A program made the translations under genes and the position numbers. From positions 1 to 44,554 of the forward strand of contig CAJUSD010000027.1 in NCBI GenBank assembly GCA_910589145.1: a stretch of DNA of 44,554 bases, read 5' to 3'. A model generated the notes under the pieces. That model was given only the letters and a program-made list of their open reading frames with translations. It was not told the DNA's origin and did not search any database. Source of the DNA: an uncultured Oscillospiraceae bacterium. Lineage in GTDB: Bacteria; Bacillota; Clostridia; Oscillospirales; Ruminococcaceae. Of this stretch, positions 23,829 to 32,427 are shown in pieces; position 1 is the first letter of the stretch, and the number at the start of each line of letters is the position of its first letter.

Positions 23829-25157
23829 TCAAATATACTGTTTCTGCATCCATTTTCCTTTCCAGAAACGCCACATAAAGCAAATACTGCGAACCACCCA
23901 ATCACAGATCATAGCAATATATACTCCAATAACTTCCAGTCCCATATACCTTCCAAGGATATAACTAAGCATAATCCTGCAAAACCACATTGATAAAATA
24001 GAAATAATCATTGTAAATTTTACATCATTTGCAGCTCTCAAAGCATTAGGCAGAGAAAAAGATGGCGTCCAAATACAGGGTGCAAAAATTCCATGAATGA
24101 GCATCAGCTTAATGGCAAGATCAGCCGTCTCGTCAGTCAGATTATATAGGCCGGCAATCCCTCTGACATTCAAACAAACAATAAAACTTGTCAGCCCAAC
24201 AGCGGCAATATTCATAAGCATTAGTTTAAAGGTATACTCTTTCGCCTGTTGAAATTCCTTCGCCCCGACACATTGTCCAACAACAGTAATCAAAGCAAGT
24301 CCAATTGCAGAACCCGGAATAACCTGCATGGATGCAATATTTCCAGCAACCGCATTAGCGGCAATGGCAGCAGTGCCAAAGGAGGCAACTAGGCTGGAAA
24401 CAAGGACCTTTCCAATTTGGAACATGCTGTTTTCCAATCCATTGGGAATTCCAATGCGCAAAATATTTTTTACCATCCCCCAGTTGATGCGAAGCGGCAA
24501 AAGGTTCTCAATATGTACAATGTTATGTGGATTGACAATCATAATGAACATAAAGAGGCTGGCGCAAATCCGGGAAATAAGTGTAGCAAGCGCAGCACCT
24601 AAAACTCCCATATCGAAGCCATAAATAAACAGGGCATTGCCGCAGATGTTAATGAGGTTCATCACAAGGGAAGTGTAAAGGGATAGTTTGGAATTACCCA
24701 TAGACCGGAATAGCGCAGCGCCGGCATTATATAAAGCCAGGAACGGATAGGAAAAAGCGGAAAGCATAAAGTAAATGAGCGCATTATTCATAACATCAGG
24801 TTCAATCGTGCCAAAGACCATATGCAAAATAGCAGGACGAAAAATTAAAGCGGCAGAAGAAATAACCGCAGAAACAGCCACTATGGAAATTACAAGCTGG
24901 TTTGCCGATTCACATCCCTCTTTTATGTCGCCTTTTCCGATGTATTGCGCAGTTACAACTGCCCCGCCGGAAGCAAGTGCGGAGAAAATATTAATCAAAA
25001 GGATGTTTATACTGTCTACTAGGGAAATCCCTGAAACAGCAGCTTCCCCGCAGCTCGCCACCATGATGGTATCTACCATACCAATTGTCACATTTAGAAG
25101 CTGCTCAAATATAAGCGGAACAATCAGCTTTGTTAAAGACCTGCGTGTAAAAAGCAT
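23829..25157 (-). CDS. MATE-family efflux transporter
   Basis: A 442-residue multidrug and toxin extrusion protein with about 12 transmembrane helices, expected to expel cationic compounds using Na+ or H+ gradients. Typical features are the start LTKLIVPLIFEQLLNVTIGMVDTIMVA, GISLVDSINILLINIFSALASGGAVVTAQYIGKGD, and the second-half repeat IPNGLENSMFQIGKVLVSSLVASFGTAAIAANAVAGNI. AGGGGGAGTG precedes the ATG. It follows the two ABC exporter genes after 163 bp and reads the same way, so shared transcription is possible. Substrate unknown. Confidence 0.92.
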   Translation of the reverse strand: MLFTRRSLTKLIVPLIFEQLLNVTIGMVDTIMVASCGEAAVSGISLVDSINILLINIFSALASGGAVVTAQYIGKGDIKEGCESANQLVISIVAVSAVISSAALIFRPAILHMVFGTIEPDVMNNALIYFMLSAFSYPFLALYNAGAALFRSMGNSKLSLYTSLVMNLINICGNALFIYGFDMGVLGAALATLISRICASLFMFIMIVNPHNIVHIENLLPLRINWGMVKNILRIGIPNGLENSMFQIGKVLVSSLVASFGTAAIAANAVAGNIASMQVIPGSAIGLALITVVGQCVGAKEFQQAKEYTFKLMLMNIAAVGLTSFIVCLNVRGIAGLYNLTDETADLAIKLMLIHGIFAPCIWTPSFSLPNALRAANDVKFTMIISILSMWFCRIMLSYILGRYMGLEVIGVYIAMICDWVVRSICFMWRFWKGKWMQKQYI

Positions 25158-25251
25158 AAAAATGACACTCCCCCTATCCGCTGAAACAGAACCTATAGCA
25201 AAACCATTTCATTCAATGGCTGCTGTAAGGTCCGGCGTCCTGTGAAGAAAT

Positions 25252-25310
25252 TGCCATACCTCCGGTCAAAGGGAAACTTCAGAAATTCCCTTTGACCGGA
25301 TAGCATGGCA
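25252..25310. repeat. Long hairpin between ABC exporter and MATE genes
   Basis: CCGGTCAAAGGGAA (25262-25275) is perfectly repeated in inverse at 25286-25299 with a 10-nt loop. TGCCAT (25252-25257) and ATGGCA (25305-25310) extend it after a small internal bulge. There is no T run, so it is not a standard terminator; it may be an RNA processing or attenuation hairpin, or a REP-like unit. Confidence 0.75.
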
Positions 25311-25320
25311 GTATCGTATG

Positions 25321-27096
25321 TTACATATCCCGTATTTGGCTGGTATAAAGCCGATAATACTCGCCCTTTTTTGCCATAAGTTCCTCATGATTCCCCTGTT
25401 CCACAATGCCGCCGTTTGCTATGTACATGATAATATCACAGCTTTTGATTGTAGACAGCCGGTGGGCAATAATAAAGGAGGTCCTCCCTTTCAGGAGTTC
25501 ATTAAGCCCCTGCTGCACAAGCTGCTCTGTCTTTGCATCAATGGCGGAAGTAGCTTCATCCAGAACAAGCACCTTCGGGTCAGAAATCAGCGTCCGGGCA
25601 AAACTGAGCAATTGCCTCTGTCCTTGTGACAAACTGCTCCCCCGTTCCCGGACCTCTGTCTGGTATCCGTTGGCACTGTGGACAATAAAGTCATGGGCTG
25701 AAACCGTTTTACAGGCTTCTTCTATTTCCTCCTGGGTTGCGTCTAATTTGCCATAGCGCACGTTGTCCGCAATTGTCCCTGAAAAGATAAAGGTATCCTG
25801 AAGCATAATGCCCATCTGACTGCGCAGGGAATGGAGCGTTACTTTGGAAATGTCCTGACCGTCAATCAAAACCTGTCCGCTCTTGAGGTTGTAAAAACGG
25901 GAAATCAGGTTGACAATGGTTGTCTTGCCCGCTCCGGTCGGCCCAACAATTGCAACACTCTGACCGGCTTTGACCTTAAAGCTCAGTCCCTTCAAAACAT
26001 CCGGCGAATCCTTTTCATAGGCGAAAACAACATCTTTAAATTCTACATCGCCTTGGATTCTTGGCATTTCTACTGCGCCGGGTACGTCATGGATTTCTAC
26101 TGGTTCATCCATTGTTTCAAAAATACGCTCTAAGTATGCAATCGTATTTAAGAAGTTGTTATAAATGTTGGACAAGTTGGTAATGGGCTGCCAAAACCGT
26201 GAAGAATACCGGCTCATGGCCCACAAAATACCAAAGGTCATGGTATCGGAATAGACCAGCACACCTGCCACACAAACCAGAGCCAAAACAATCGTAGAAA
26301 TATTATCCACCGACACCCATACCAGGTTGGAGATTGCCGCAGCGCGAACCCATGCGGCGCGGGAACCTTCGCACAAACGGGTAAAGATCCCCTGGTTGAC
26401 CTCTTCCCGGTTGAAAATCTGGGTAACCTTCATACCGGTAATGGTTTCCTGCAAATATGCGTTTAGGTTGGAATTTTTATTGGAAACCATCTGCCATGCC
26501 CGGCGCTGTCTGGGCTTAATGGAAAAGATAATTACAATTAAAACCGGCAGTCCTGATATGATAATGAGGGAAAGCCCTGCATGCATGGCAAACATAAAGC
26601 ACGCAATAAACACCAGGTTCAGTAAGTCCAAAATAAAGTTGATAATCCCATTAGACAGCATATCCGAAACGTTATTGACATACTGCACCACCCGAACCAG
26701 GATTTTGCCATGGGGACGGTTGTCATAATAAGAAAAAGGCAGTTCCTGTAATTTTAGGAATAAGTCGGTACGTATCTCATAAATAATTCCCTGGCCTACC
26801 TTTGTCATAACGCGGGAACGTATGGTTGTCATAAATGTCTGCCCAGCCAAAGCCAGCGTTACCAGTACTGCAAAGAAGATAACCCCCCGCACATCTTTTT
26901 TTGGAACGAAAACGTCCATAATCTGCTGTGTCAGCATAGGGGTAAGCAGAGACAGAAGGATTCCTATTGTATTGATAATAAATGCAAAAATCATTTTATT
27001 CGCATAGTGCTTAATATATACCCCGCTGCGCTTCAGATGCTGGAAACTAAACGGCGCTTCCAGACGTTCATCCACATCATATTTATTCCGGGCCAT
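25321..27096 (-). CDS. ABC exporter subunit with catalytic Walker B (heterodimer partner)
   Basis: A 591-residue half-transporter: six transmembrane helices (about 30-320) and a C-terminal ATPase. Walker A GPTGAGKTT (about 389) and Walker B VLVLDEATSAID with the catalytic Glu are intact, and the H-loop is IIAHRLS. The signature is degenerate, LSQGQ instead of LSGGQ. Its partner (27146-28930) has the reverse pattern. In such heterodimers (BmrC/BmrD, TM287/288 type) one ATP site hydrolyses and the other is degenerate. Exports drugs, peptides or lipids; substrate unknown. The start follows its partner by 49 bp. Confidence 0.92.
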   Translation of the reverse strand: MARNKYDVDERLEAPFSFQHLKRSGVYIKHYANKMIFAFIINTIGILLSLLTPMLTQQIMDVFVPKKDVRGVIFFAVLVTLALAGQTFMTTIRSRVMTKVGQGIIYEIRTDLFLKLQELPFSYYDNRPHGKILVRVVQYVNNVSDMLSNGIINFILDLLNLVFIACFMFAMHAGLSLIIISGLPVLIVIIFSIKPRQRRAWQMVSNKNSNLNAYLQETITGMKVTQIFNREEVNQGIFTRLCEGSRAAWVRAAAISNLVWVSVDNISTIVLALVCVAGVLVYSDTMTFGILWAMSRYSSRFWQPITNLSNIYNNFLNTIAYLERIFETMDEPVEIHDVPGAVEMPRIQGDVEFKDVVFAYEKDSPDVLKGLSFKVKAGQSVAIVGPTGAGKTTIVNLISRFYNLKSGQVLIDGQDISKVTLHSLRSQMGIMLQDTFIFSGTIADNVRYGKLDATQEEIEEACKTVSAHDFIVHSANGYQTEVRERGSSLSQGQRQLLSFARTLISDPKVLVLDEATSAIDAKTEQLVQQGLNELLKGRTSFIIAHRLSTIKSCDIIMYIANGGIVEQGNHEELMAKKGEYYRLYTSQIRDM

Positions 27097-27145
27097 GTTC
27101 TCCCTTCCTTTCCTTCCGTTTGCATCTGTGAGGACATTGCTGCCG

Positions 27146-28930
27146 TTAAATCACTCCGGCTTCTTTTAAGTCCTTCACGTCCATGCCGCTGTTTTGGATA
27201 TTGAAGATCTCCCGGTAGTATCCATCACATTTCAAAAGTTCAGAGTGCACTCCCATTTCTACAATCCGGCCCTGTTCCATAATGATGATCTTGTCTGCAT
27301 TCTTTACAGAGGAAATCCTTTGACCGACTACGATTTTAGTACATGGGAAATCCAGATTGTCAAGCTGGCCCTGTATGTATTTTTCAGTTTCCATATCCAC
27401 AGCCGATGTGGTATCATCCAATATCAAAATAGATGGACGAACCGCCAATGCACGCGCCAGAGCAATTCTTTGTTTCTGCCCACCGGACAGTCCCACACCC
27501 CGTTCGCCAATAATTGTGTCGTAGCCATCTGTCATATGCTGGATAAAACCGTCAGCGTCAGCCATAACTGCATATTTACGAACGTCTTCAACGCTCATTT
27601 CTGGTTCGCCATAGCAAACATTCCCTTCCGCTGTATCTGAGAACAGAAATACATCCTGGGTTGCCATGCCGATTCCCTTGCGCAATGTCTTTAAATCCCA
27701 GTCGCGGATGTCAACGCCATCTACCTTGATGGAGCCGCTGTCCGCGTCATAGAAACGGAGCAGCATGTTCATAATGGTCGTTTTGCCGCTTCCCGGCGTT
27801 CCCATAAAGGCGACTGTCTCCCCAGCCTTGATTTCAAAAGAAACATCATCCAGAATCACATTTTTCCCAAATCGAAAAGTTACATGTTCAAAACTAATGT
27901 CCCCTTTTACTTTCTCAGGCTTGAAAGCAGTGTCTTTGGTATGAATGGTTGGTGTTTGGTAATAAACTTCAATAATCTTATTGGCCGACGCAAAAAAGCG
28001 CTGTGTATCATTGAGAAGCATGCCCATTTGACGAATAGGCTGCGCAACCGCCCAGGTCAGGCTGGACAATGCCATCAATTCCCCTGCCGTCAGCCGTCCG
28101 TTGATAATAAACAGACCTCCTACCAGCACTTCTACTACTGTCAGTATATTCGCAGACATTTCCATAATGGGGAAAAATTTCATCCAGTACAGATTAACAA
28201 AGATATTGGTATCCCGGTAAGATTTGTTTTTTTCTCCAAATTTTTCAATTTCATAATCCTCACGGGCAAAAGCTTTAATAACCCGGTTGCCGGAAATATT
28301 TTCCTGGGCAGCAGTATTCAATTCGGTCAGCCGTTCCCGCTGTCCCCGGTACATGGGTTTAATTTTTTTTGAATAAAAAGCAGACACCACATAAATAACC
28401 GGTGTAACTGCTAAAATACACAAAGTAAAAATCCAGTCTGTTGCCAGAAAAAATATCAGCGCCGCCACAAATAAGATTAACGAATTGAGCAGTTGGCGGC
28501 TGATACCTGCGATAGAATGGCGAACCATATCCAGATCGCCAGTCATACGGGTCATCAGATCTCCGGTACGGTTGCGGTCAAAAAATTCCATTTCATTGTA
28601 TTGGAGGTTCTCATAAAGTTTCAGCCGGATGTTTTTAACGGTTTGCTGGGACACCTTTTCAAAGATCATTACCATATAGTATCCCATCAAAGTACGTATC
28701 AGCGTTACAAGGCAGGTACCAACCGCCAGAGGAATCAGCATCTCCATCCGGCGTACGACCTCTCCAGTCACCGGATCTGTAATCCCCACTACTACATTAT
28801 CAATTAATGTTTGGATCAGTTTAGGATTAATCAGGGCCATTGCAGGGAATATGATTTGAAGGATAACGCCAACTACAAATTTTTTCCGCTGGTCTCCCAT
28901 ATTGTGCCAAACCCATTGGAATTGGAACAT
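27146..28930 (-). CDS. ABC exporter subunit with degenerate ATP site
   Basis: A 594-residue half-transporter with six transmembrane helices and a C-terminal ATPase. Walker A is GTPGSGKTT (about 377) and the signature LSGGQKQR is intact, but Walker B ends ILILDDTTSAVD (Asp in place of the catalytic Glu) and the H-loop His is replaced by Gln in IVVGQRISS. These changes match the degenerate subunit of heterodimeric exporters. It is the first gene of the pair, with an AAGGAGGG ribosome site and a promoter at 29079-29107. Forms one functional complex with the next gene (inference from complementary motif losses). Confidence 0.92.
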   Translation of the reverse strand: MFQFQWVWHNMGDQRKKFVVGVILQIIFPAMALINPKLIQTLIDNVVVGITDPVTGEVVRRMEMLIPLAVGTCLVTLIRTLMGYYMVMIFEKVSQQTVKNIRLKLYENLQYNEMEFFDRNRTGDLMTRMTGDLDMVRHSIAGISRQLLNSLILFVAALIFFLATDWIFTLCILAVTPVIYVVSAFYSKKIKPMYRGQRERLTELNTAAQENISGNRVIKAFAREDYEIEKFGEKNKSYRDTNIFVNLYWMKFFPIMEMSANILTVVEVLVGGLFIINGRLTAGELMALSSLTWAVAQPIRQMGMLLNDTQRFFASANKIIEVYYQTPTIHTKDTAFKPEKVKGDISFEHVTFRFGKNVILDDVSFEIKAGETVAFMGTPGSGKTTIMNMLLRFYDADSGSIKVDGVDIRDWDLKTLRKGIGMATQDVFLFSDTAEGNVCYGEPEMSVEDVRKYAVMADADGFIQHMTDGYDTIIGERGVGLSGGQKQRIALARALAVRPSILILDDTTSAVDMETEKYIQGQLDNLDFPCTKIVVGQRISSVKNADKIIIMEQGRIVEMGVHSELLKCDGYYREIFNIQNSGMDVKDLKEAGVI

Positions 28931-29244
28931 TTAGATTCCCTCCTTTCTTTCTATGCCGCACAGGTTCTCTTTCTTTGTTTGCACGGACTACGCCTCCTGA
29001 CTTGGGCAGGATTTCCCCCTTGCAGGACCGCCCTTTTTTGGTGTGGACAGCCGTTCCCAGCATTTCCATACAATCGGTATCATATACGAATCTTACTTTA
29101 AAATCAACCCGTTACATCTCTTTAACAACATTTTTATAAACTATTCATATGAGATTGAAACTTTTTCTTTCCGCTCTCCTTCCTGTGGAACGCTTACAAA
29201 TTTACTGTTCTTTCCATGTGATAATTTACTAACTGGATTTATAA
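28931..29244. other. Divergent region upstream of the ABC exporter genes
   Basis: About 310 bp with no convincing gene. It holds the exporter promoter at 29079-29107 and a leader of roughly 140 nt before the start codon. The right part is AT-rich and ends at the target duplication of the second mobile element. Confidence 0.5.
29079..29107 (-). promoter_or_regulatory. Sigma-A-type promoter of the ABC exporter
   Basis: On the minus strand TTGATT (29102-29107), 17-bp spacer, TATGAT (29079-29084). Confidence 0.7.
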
Positions 29245-29253
29245 CAATGGTTC
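29245..29253. repeat. 9-bp target site duplication, left copy
   Basis: CAATGGTTC abuts the left end of the element at 29254 and is repeated exactly at 29606-29614. Confidence 0.85.
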
Positions 29254-29605
29254 CAGGGAAATCAATTTAGTGGAGATTTTGAGGTTGATATTGAAAAACA
29301 TCCCACGGGGGTGTTTTTCAGGGAAGGCTGAGAAAAAGGAGGGGTTCTTCTTTCTTTTTCTATCGCTAAAAGAAAAAAGCTCTTGCCAAAAGGGAGTTTC
29401 GCGCCTTGCGGGTTCAGTTCAGCAAAGCTGAACCGGCGGCCGGCGGCTCTGAGCAGTTCCGCTGCTCAACCCTGGACCCCCGCCGCTTTCGGGAAAACAG
29501 CCAAAGCTTTTGATACGGGTTTGGTTTGTGACTGTCTTTGGTTTGTGCCCGCGCCGGAGGTTTTCTGATTCTTCTTTGCAATGATGCTGAAAATTGATTT
29601 CCGTG
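29254..29605 (+). mobile_element. Non-autonomous mobile element (MITE-like), full copy 2
   Basis: A 352-bp copy of the element at 12700-13061, in the same orientation. The left end CAGGGAAATCAATTT and right end AAAATTGATTTCCGTG are inverted repeats, and the perfect 9-bp duplication CAATGGTTC flanks them. It differs from copy 1 by scattered substitutions and a short deletion in the purine-rich tract near 29370. The CCC/GGGGTG hairpin followed by TTTTT, the GTTCAGC/GCTGAAC hairpin and the GAGCAG/CTGCTC hairpin are kept. Its right end lies only 19 bp from the -35 of the importer promoter. Confidence 0.85.
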
Positions 29606-29614
29606 CAATGGTTC
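29606..29614. repeat. 9-bp target site duplication, right copy
   Basis: CAATGGTTC, identical to 29245-29253, immediately right of the element. Confidence 0.85.
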
Positions 29615-29623
29615 ATCAATACA

Positions 29624-29652
29624 TTGACTTTTTACTTTGGAAATGGTATAGT
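29624..29652 (+). promoter_or_regulatory. Sigma-A-type promoter of the importer operon
   Basis: TTGACT (29624-29629), 17-bp spacer, TATAGT (29647-29652). Downstream at 29666-29683 an inverted repeat CTGTGAA/TTCACAG, and near 29690 CTGT/ACAG, could be an operator or leader hairpin. Confidence 0.8.
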
Positions 29653-29740
29653 TACATGGGTTTAGCTGTGAAAAGATTCACAGGAATACCTGTAAAAATA
29701 CAGTTTTTATTTATATTTGTTTTAGAAAGAAGGAAAACAT

Positions 29741-30859
29741 ATGCTGAAAAAAACCCTTGCCTTTATGGTATGTGCGGTGCTTTGCACAACGCTGTTAGCT
29801 GGATGTGGAGACGACGGAAAGAATTCTTCAACTTCATCAGACACCTCCCAATCATCATCTTCTCAGGCAGGCGGGATACCTTCTGATTCCATACCTGAAA
29901 CCCCTCCTGTCATGGAAGAAGGCGGAGAGGATCTTACCCCAGAAACTGAAGAACAAACCATTATCCGCGCTTCTGTCCTTAAAGGCCCAACGGCTATTGG
30001 TATGATAAAATTGATGAACGATTCAGAAGAAGGTATTTCTCCGGTCTCCATGGATTTTACCATGTCGGGAACCGCAGATGAAATTGTTCCGGCAATTATA
30101 AAAGGGGAAATTGACATTGCCGCTGTCCCAGCCAATCTTGCATCGGTTCTATACAATAAAACCAAAGGCGGAGTAAAAGTATTGGCAATTAATAATTTAG
30201 GCGTGTTGTACATTGTAGAAAGCGGGGAAGAAATTAATTCCGTAAGTGATCTCCGTGGAAAAACTCTTTATTCAACCGGAAAAGGGACAACCCCTGAATA
30301 TGCTCTCAATTATGTTTTGTCTCAAAACGGTTTGACTCCGGGAACCGACGTTACAATAGAATATAAATCGGAGGCTTCAGAGGTTGCTGCCCTTTTAGCA
30401 CAAGACAGTGCAGCTGTCGCGATGCTGCCGCAGCCTTTTGTAACCTCTGCACAGATGAATAATGAAAAACTCCGCGTTGCCCTTGACCTTACAAAAGAAT
30501 GGGATTCTGTCCAGACTGCCAGCGGCGGTTCCAGTGCCCTTGTAACAGGCGTCGTGATTGCACGGACAGAATTTATTGAACAAAATCCTGATGAAGTTTC
30601 CGCCTTCCTGGATGCTTATAAAGCTTCAGCGGCATATGTATCCTCCAATCTTTCTGATTGTGCCGCACTGGTTGAAAAATATGGAATCGTTGCCAAAGCC
30701 GCTGTTGCTGAAAAGGCAATTCCTGCCTGCAATATCGCTTTTTATGAAGGTGCGGAGATGAAAGATAAAGTCAGCGGTTATTTAAATGTCCTTTATGAGC
30801 AAAATCCTGAATCCGTAGGAGGAACGCTGCCTAATGACGACTTCTATTTTTCCCGATAA
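29741..30859 (+). CDS. ABC importer substrate-binding lipoprotein (SsuA/NMT1-like)
   Basis: A 372-residue solute-binding lipoprotein. The signal peptide ends at LLAGC (Cys about residue 22), then a Ser-rich linker (to about 65). The type II binding fold follows, with MSGTADEIVPAIIKGEIDIAAVPANLASVLYN and SDLRGKTLYSTGKGTTPEYALNYVLSQNGL, typical of the nitrate/taurine/thiamine-precursor (NMT1-like) class. AGAAGGA precedes the ATG. First gene of an operon with a matching permease and ATPase. The ligand cannot be read from sequence; aliphatic sulphonates, a thiamine precursor or riboflavin are family possibilities. Confidence 0.88.
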   Translation: MLKKTLAFMVCAVLCTTLLAGCGDDGKNSSTSSDTSQSSSSQAGGIPSDSIPETPPVMEEGGEDLTPETEEQTIIRASVLKGPTAIGMIKLMNDSEEGISPVSMDFTMSGTADEIVPAIIKGEIDIAAVPANLASVLYNKTKGGVKVLAINNLGVLYIVESGEEINSVSDLRGKTLYSTGKGTTPEYALNYVLSQNGLTPGTDVTIEYKSEASEVAALLAQDSAAVAMLPQPFVTSAQMNNEKLRVALDLTKEWDSVQTASGGSSALVTGVVIARTEFIEQNPDEVSAFLDAYKASAAYVSSNLSDCAALVEKYGIVAKAAVAEKAIPACNIAFYEGAEMKDKVSGYLNVLYEQNPESVGGTLPNDDFYFSR

Positions 30860-31664
30860 ACACCGTCCAGGCGGAAAGCCAGACCGAAAACATTTCCTGT
30901 TCTCAGGGCTGGCCGTCCTTTTTTGGCTGGCCGTTTGGCAAATAGCCAGTTTTGTGATTGGACAGGAGATACTTTTAGTATCTCCTGTTTCTGTTTTATG
31001 TAAACTTCTTCTGCTTATACGGGAAACTGACTTTTGGAAAACAGTTGGCTTTTCCTTTCTCCGTATTTTTGCAGGATTTTTTTTGGCGGCTGCCGGTGGT
31101 TGTTTGGCGGCAGCGTTGGCATACCGTTTTCTCTGGCTACGTGCGTTAATGGCTCCACCGGTATTTGCGGTAAAAGCTACCCCTGTAGCTTCTTTTATCA
31201 TTTTATGCCTGGTTTGGATACCATCCCGCAATTTGTCAGTTGTGATTTCCTTTTTAATGGTATTTCCCATTATTTATTTAAATTTGCTGGAGGGGCTAGG
31301 AGAAGCCAGCATAGAGCTCCGGGAAATGGCCCACGTATTCCGTATGCCCCCCTGGAAACGCATTTATGCCATTTACTGGCCCCAGTGTATGCCCTACTTT
31401 ATCTCAGCGTGCAGCCTGTCTTTAGGATTATGCTGGAAATCCGGTGTTGCTGCTGAAGTAATCGGTTTACCCGATGGCTCTATTGGTGAAAAACTCTACC
31501 AGGCAAAAATTTTTTTGCAGACAGATGAACTTTTTGCCTGGACAATTGTTGTAATTGTTATTAGTGTACTATTTGAAAAAACATTTCTTTTCCTGCTTCG
31601 GACAGTGTTCGGCAGAGTCCGGGTAAATCCAAAAATGCAAGGGAATAAGGGGCGTGTTTTATGA
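30834..31664 (+). CDS. ABC importer permease (SsuC-like)
   Basis: A 276-residue BPD-type permease with about six transmembrane helices. The coupling-loop motif is seen in ELREMAHVFRMPPWKRIYAIYWPQCMPYF, and LCWKSGVAAEVIGLPDGSIGEKLYQAK is typical of SsuC/TauC permeases. It overlaps the end of the binding-protein gene by 26 bp in another frame, with AGGAGG 11 bases before the ATG, and its stop overlaps the ATPase start, so the three are translationally coupled. Confidence 0.88.
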   Translation: MTTSIFPDKHRPGGKPDRKHFLFSGLAVLFWLAVWQIASFVIGQEILLVSPVSVLCKLLLLIRETDFWKTVGFSFLRIFAGFFLAAAGGCLAAALAYRFLWLRALMAPPVFAVKATPVASFIILCLVWIPSRNLSVVISFLMVFPIIYLNLLEGLGEASIELREMAHVFRMPPWKRIYAIYWPQCMPYFISACSLSLGLCWKSGVAAEVIGLPDGSIGEKLYQAKIFLQTDELFAWTIVVIVISVLFEKTFLFLLRTVFGRVRVNPKMQGNKGRVL

Positions 31665-32278
31665 ATTCAAAGGATTCTGATGGAATACATCTTTTCTGTG
31701 TTTCCGTTTCTTTCGGCTCTAATCATGTACTTACAAATTTTTCCACCTGTTTCCCCATAGGTTCCCGCACCTGCATTATGGGGCCTTCGGGATGCGGGAA
31801 GACCACCCTGCTTCGGTTGATCTTAGGGATTCTTCCGCCTTCTAGAGGAATTGTTTATGTCCCTTCTTTCCGGAAATTCTCTGCTGTTTTTCAGGAAGAC
31901 CGTCTGCTGGACAGCTTTCACGCTGTTGATAATATCCGTCTGGTTTGCAGGAGGAAAGTCACCCCTTCCCTCATAGAAGCTGCCCTTATGGAAACAGGGA
32001 TTCCACAAAAAAGCTGCTATATTCCTGTCAGGGAGCTTTCCGGCGGCATGGCACGGCGTGTTGCCATTGTCCGGGCTGTCCTGGCTGATAGTGATGTTCT
32101 TTTAATGGATGAACCATTTAAGGGCCTTGACCCGGAAACCAAATCCAAAACAATCTGTTTTATATTGAAAAACCTTAAAAATAGGACACTGATTGCTGCT
32201 ACCCATCAACAGGAAGATGTGGAACTGCTTCAAGCGGATTTGCTGAAACTGGATATGCAGGATTTTCCATCTAAATAA
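31661..32278 (+). CDS. ABC importer ATP-binding protein (SsuB-like)
   Basis: A 205-residue cytoplasmic ATPase, somewhat short for the family (about 240-260) because the C-terminal part is trimmed. Walker A GPSGCGKTT, signature LSGGMARRVAIVRA, Walker B VLLMDEPFKGLD and the H-loop AATHQ are present. The ATG overlaps the permease stop (ATGA). Last gene of the importer operon; no clear terminator follows before the chemoreceptor promoter. Confidence 0.88.
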   Translation: MNSKDSDGIHLFCVSVSFGSNHVLTNFSTCFPIGSRTCIMGPSGCGKTTLLRLILGILPPSRGIVYVPSFRKFSAVFQEDRLLDSFHAVDNIRLVCRRKVTPSLIEAALMETGIPQKSCYIPVRELSGGMARRVAIVRAVLADSDVLLMDEPFKGLDPETKSKTICFILKNLKNRTLIAATHQQEDVELLQADLLKLDMQDFPSK

Positions 32279-32305
32279 ATATACTTTGTACAAAAGAAAA
32301 AAGGT

Positions 32306-32334
32306 TTGCAATTGCAGTAGCAATATGGTATACT
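32306..32334 (+). promoter_or_regulatory. Sigma-A-type promoter of the chemoreceptor gene
   Basis: TTGCAA (32306-32311), 17-bp spacer, TATACT (32329-32334), about 95 bp before the GTG start. Confidence 0.75.
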
Positions 32335-32427
32335 AAATCATCAGTAATAAATAAAATTATAGGTATTTGTGACAAATAAAAACAGTGCTTTGACTGTGGA
32401 AAATAGAGATTTACGGGGGGGTTTATT

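Noticed and set aside
29383..29568. Short open frame in element copy 2 with similar wording to that in copy 1
   Set aside because: Similarity reflects the shared repeat DNA, not selection on a protein.
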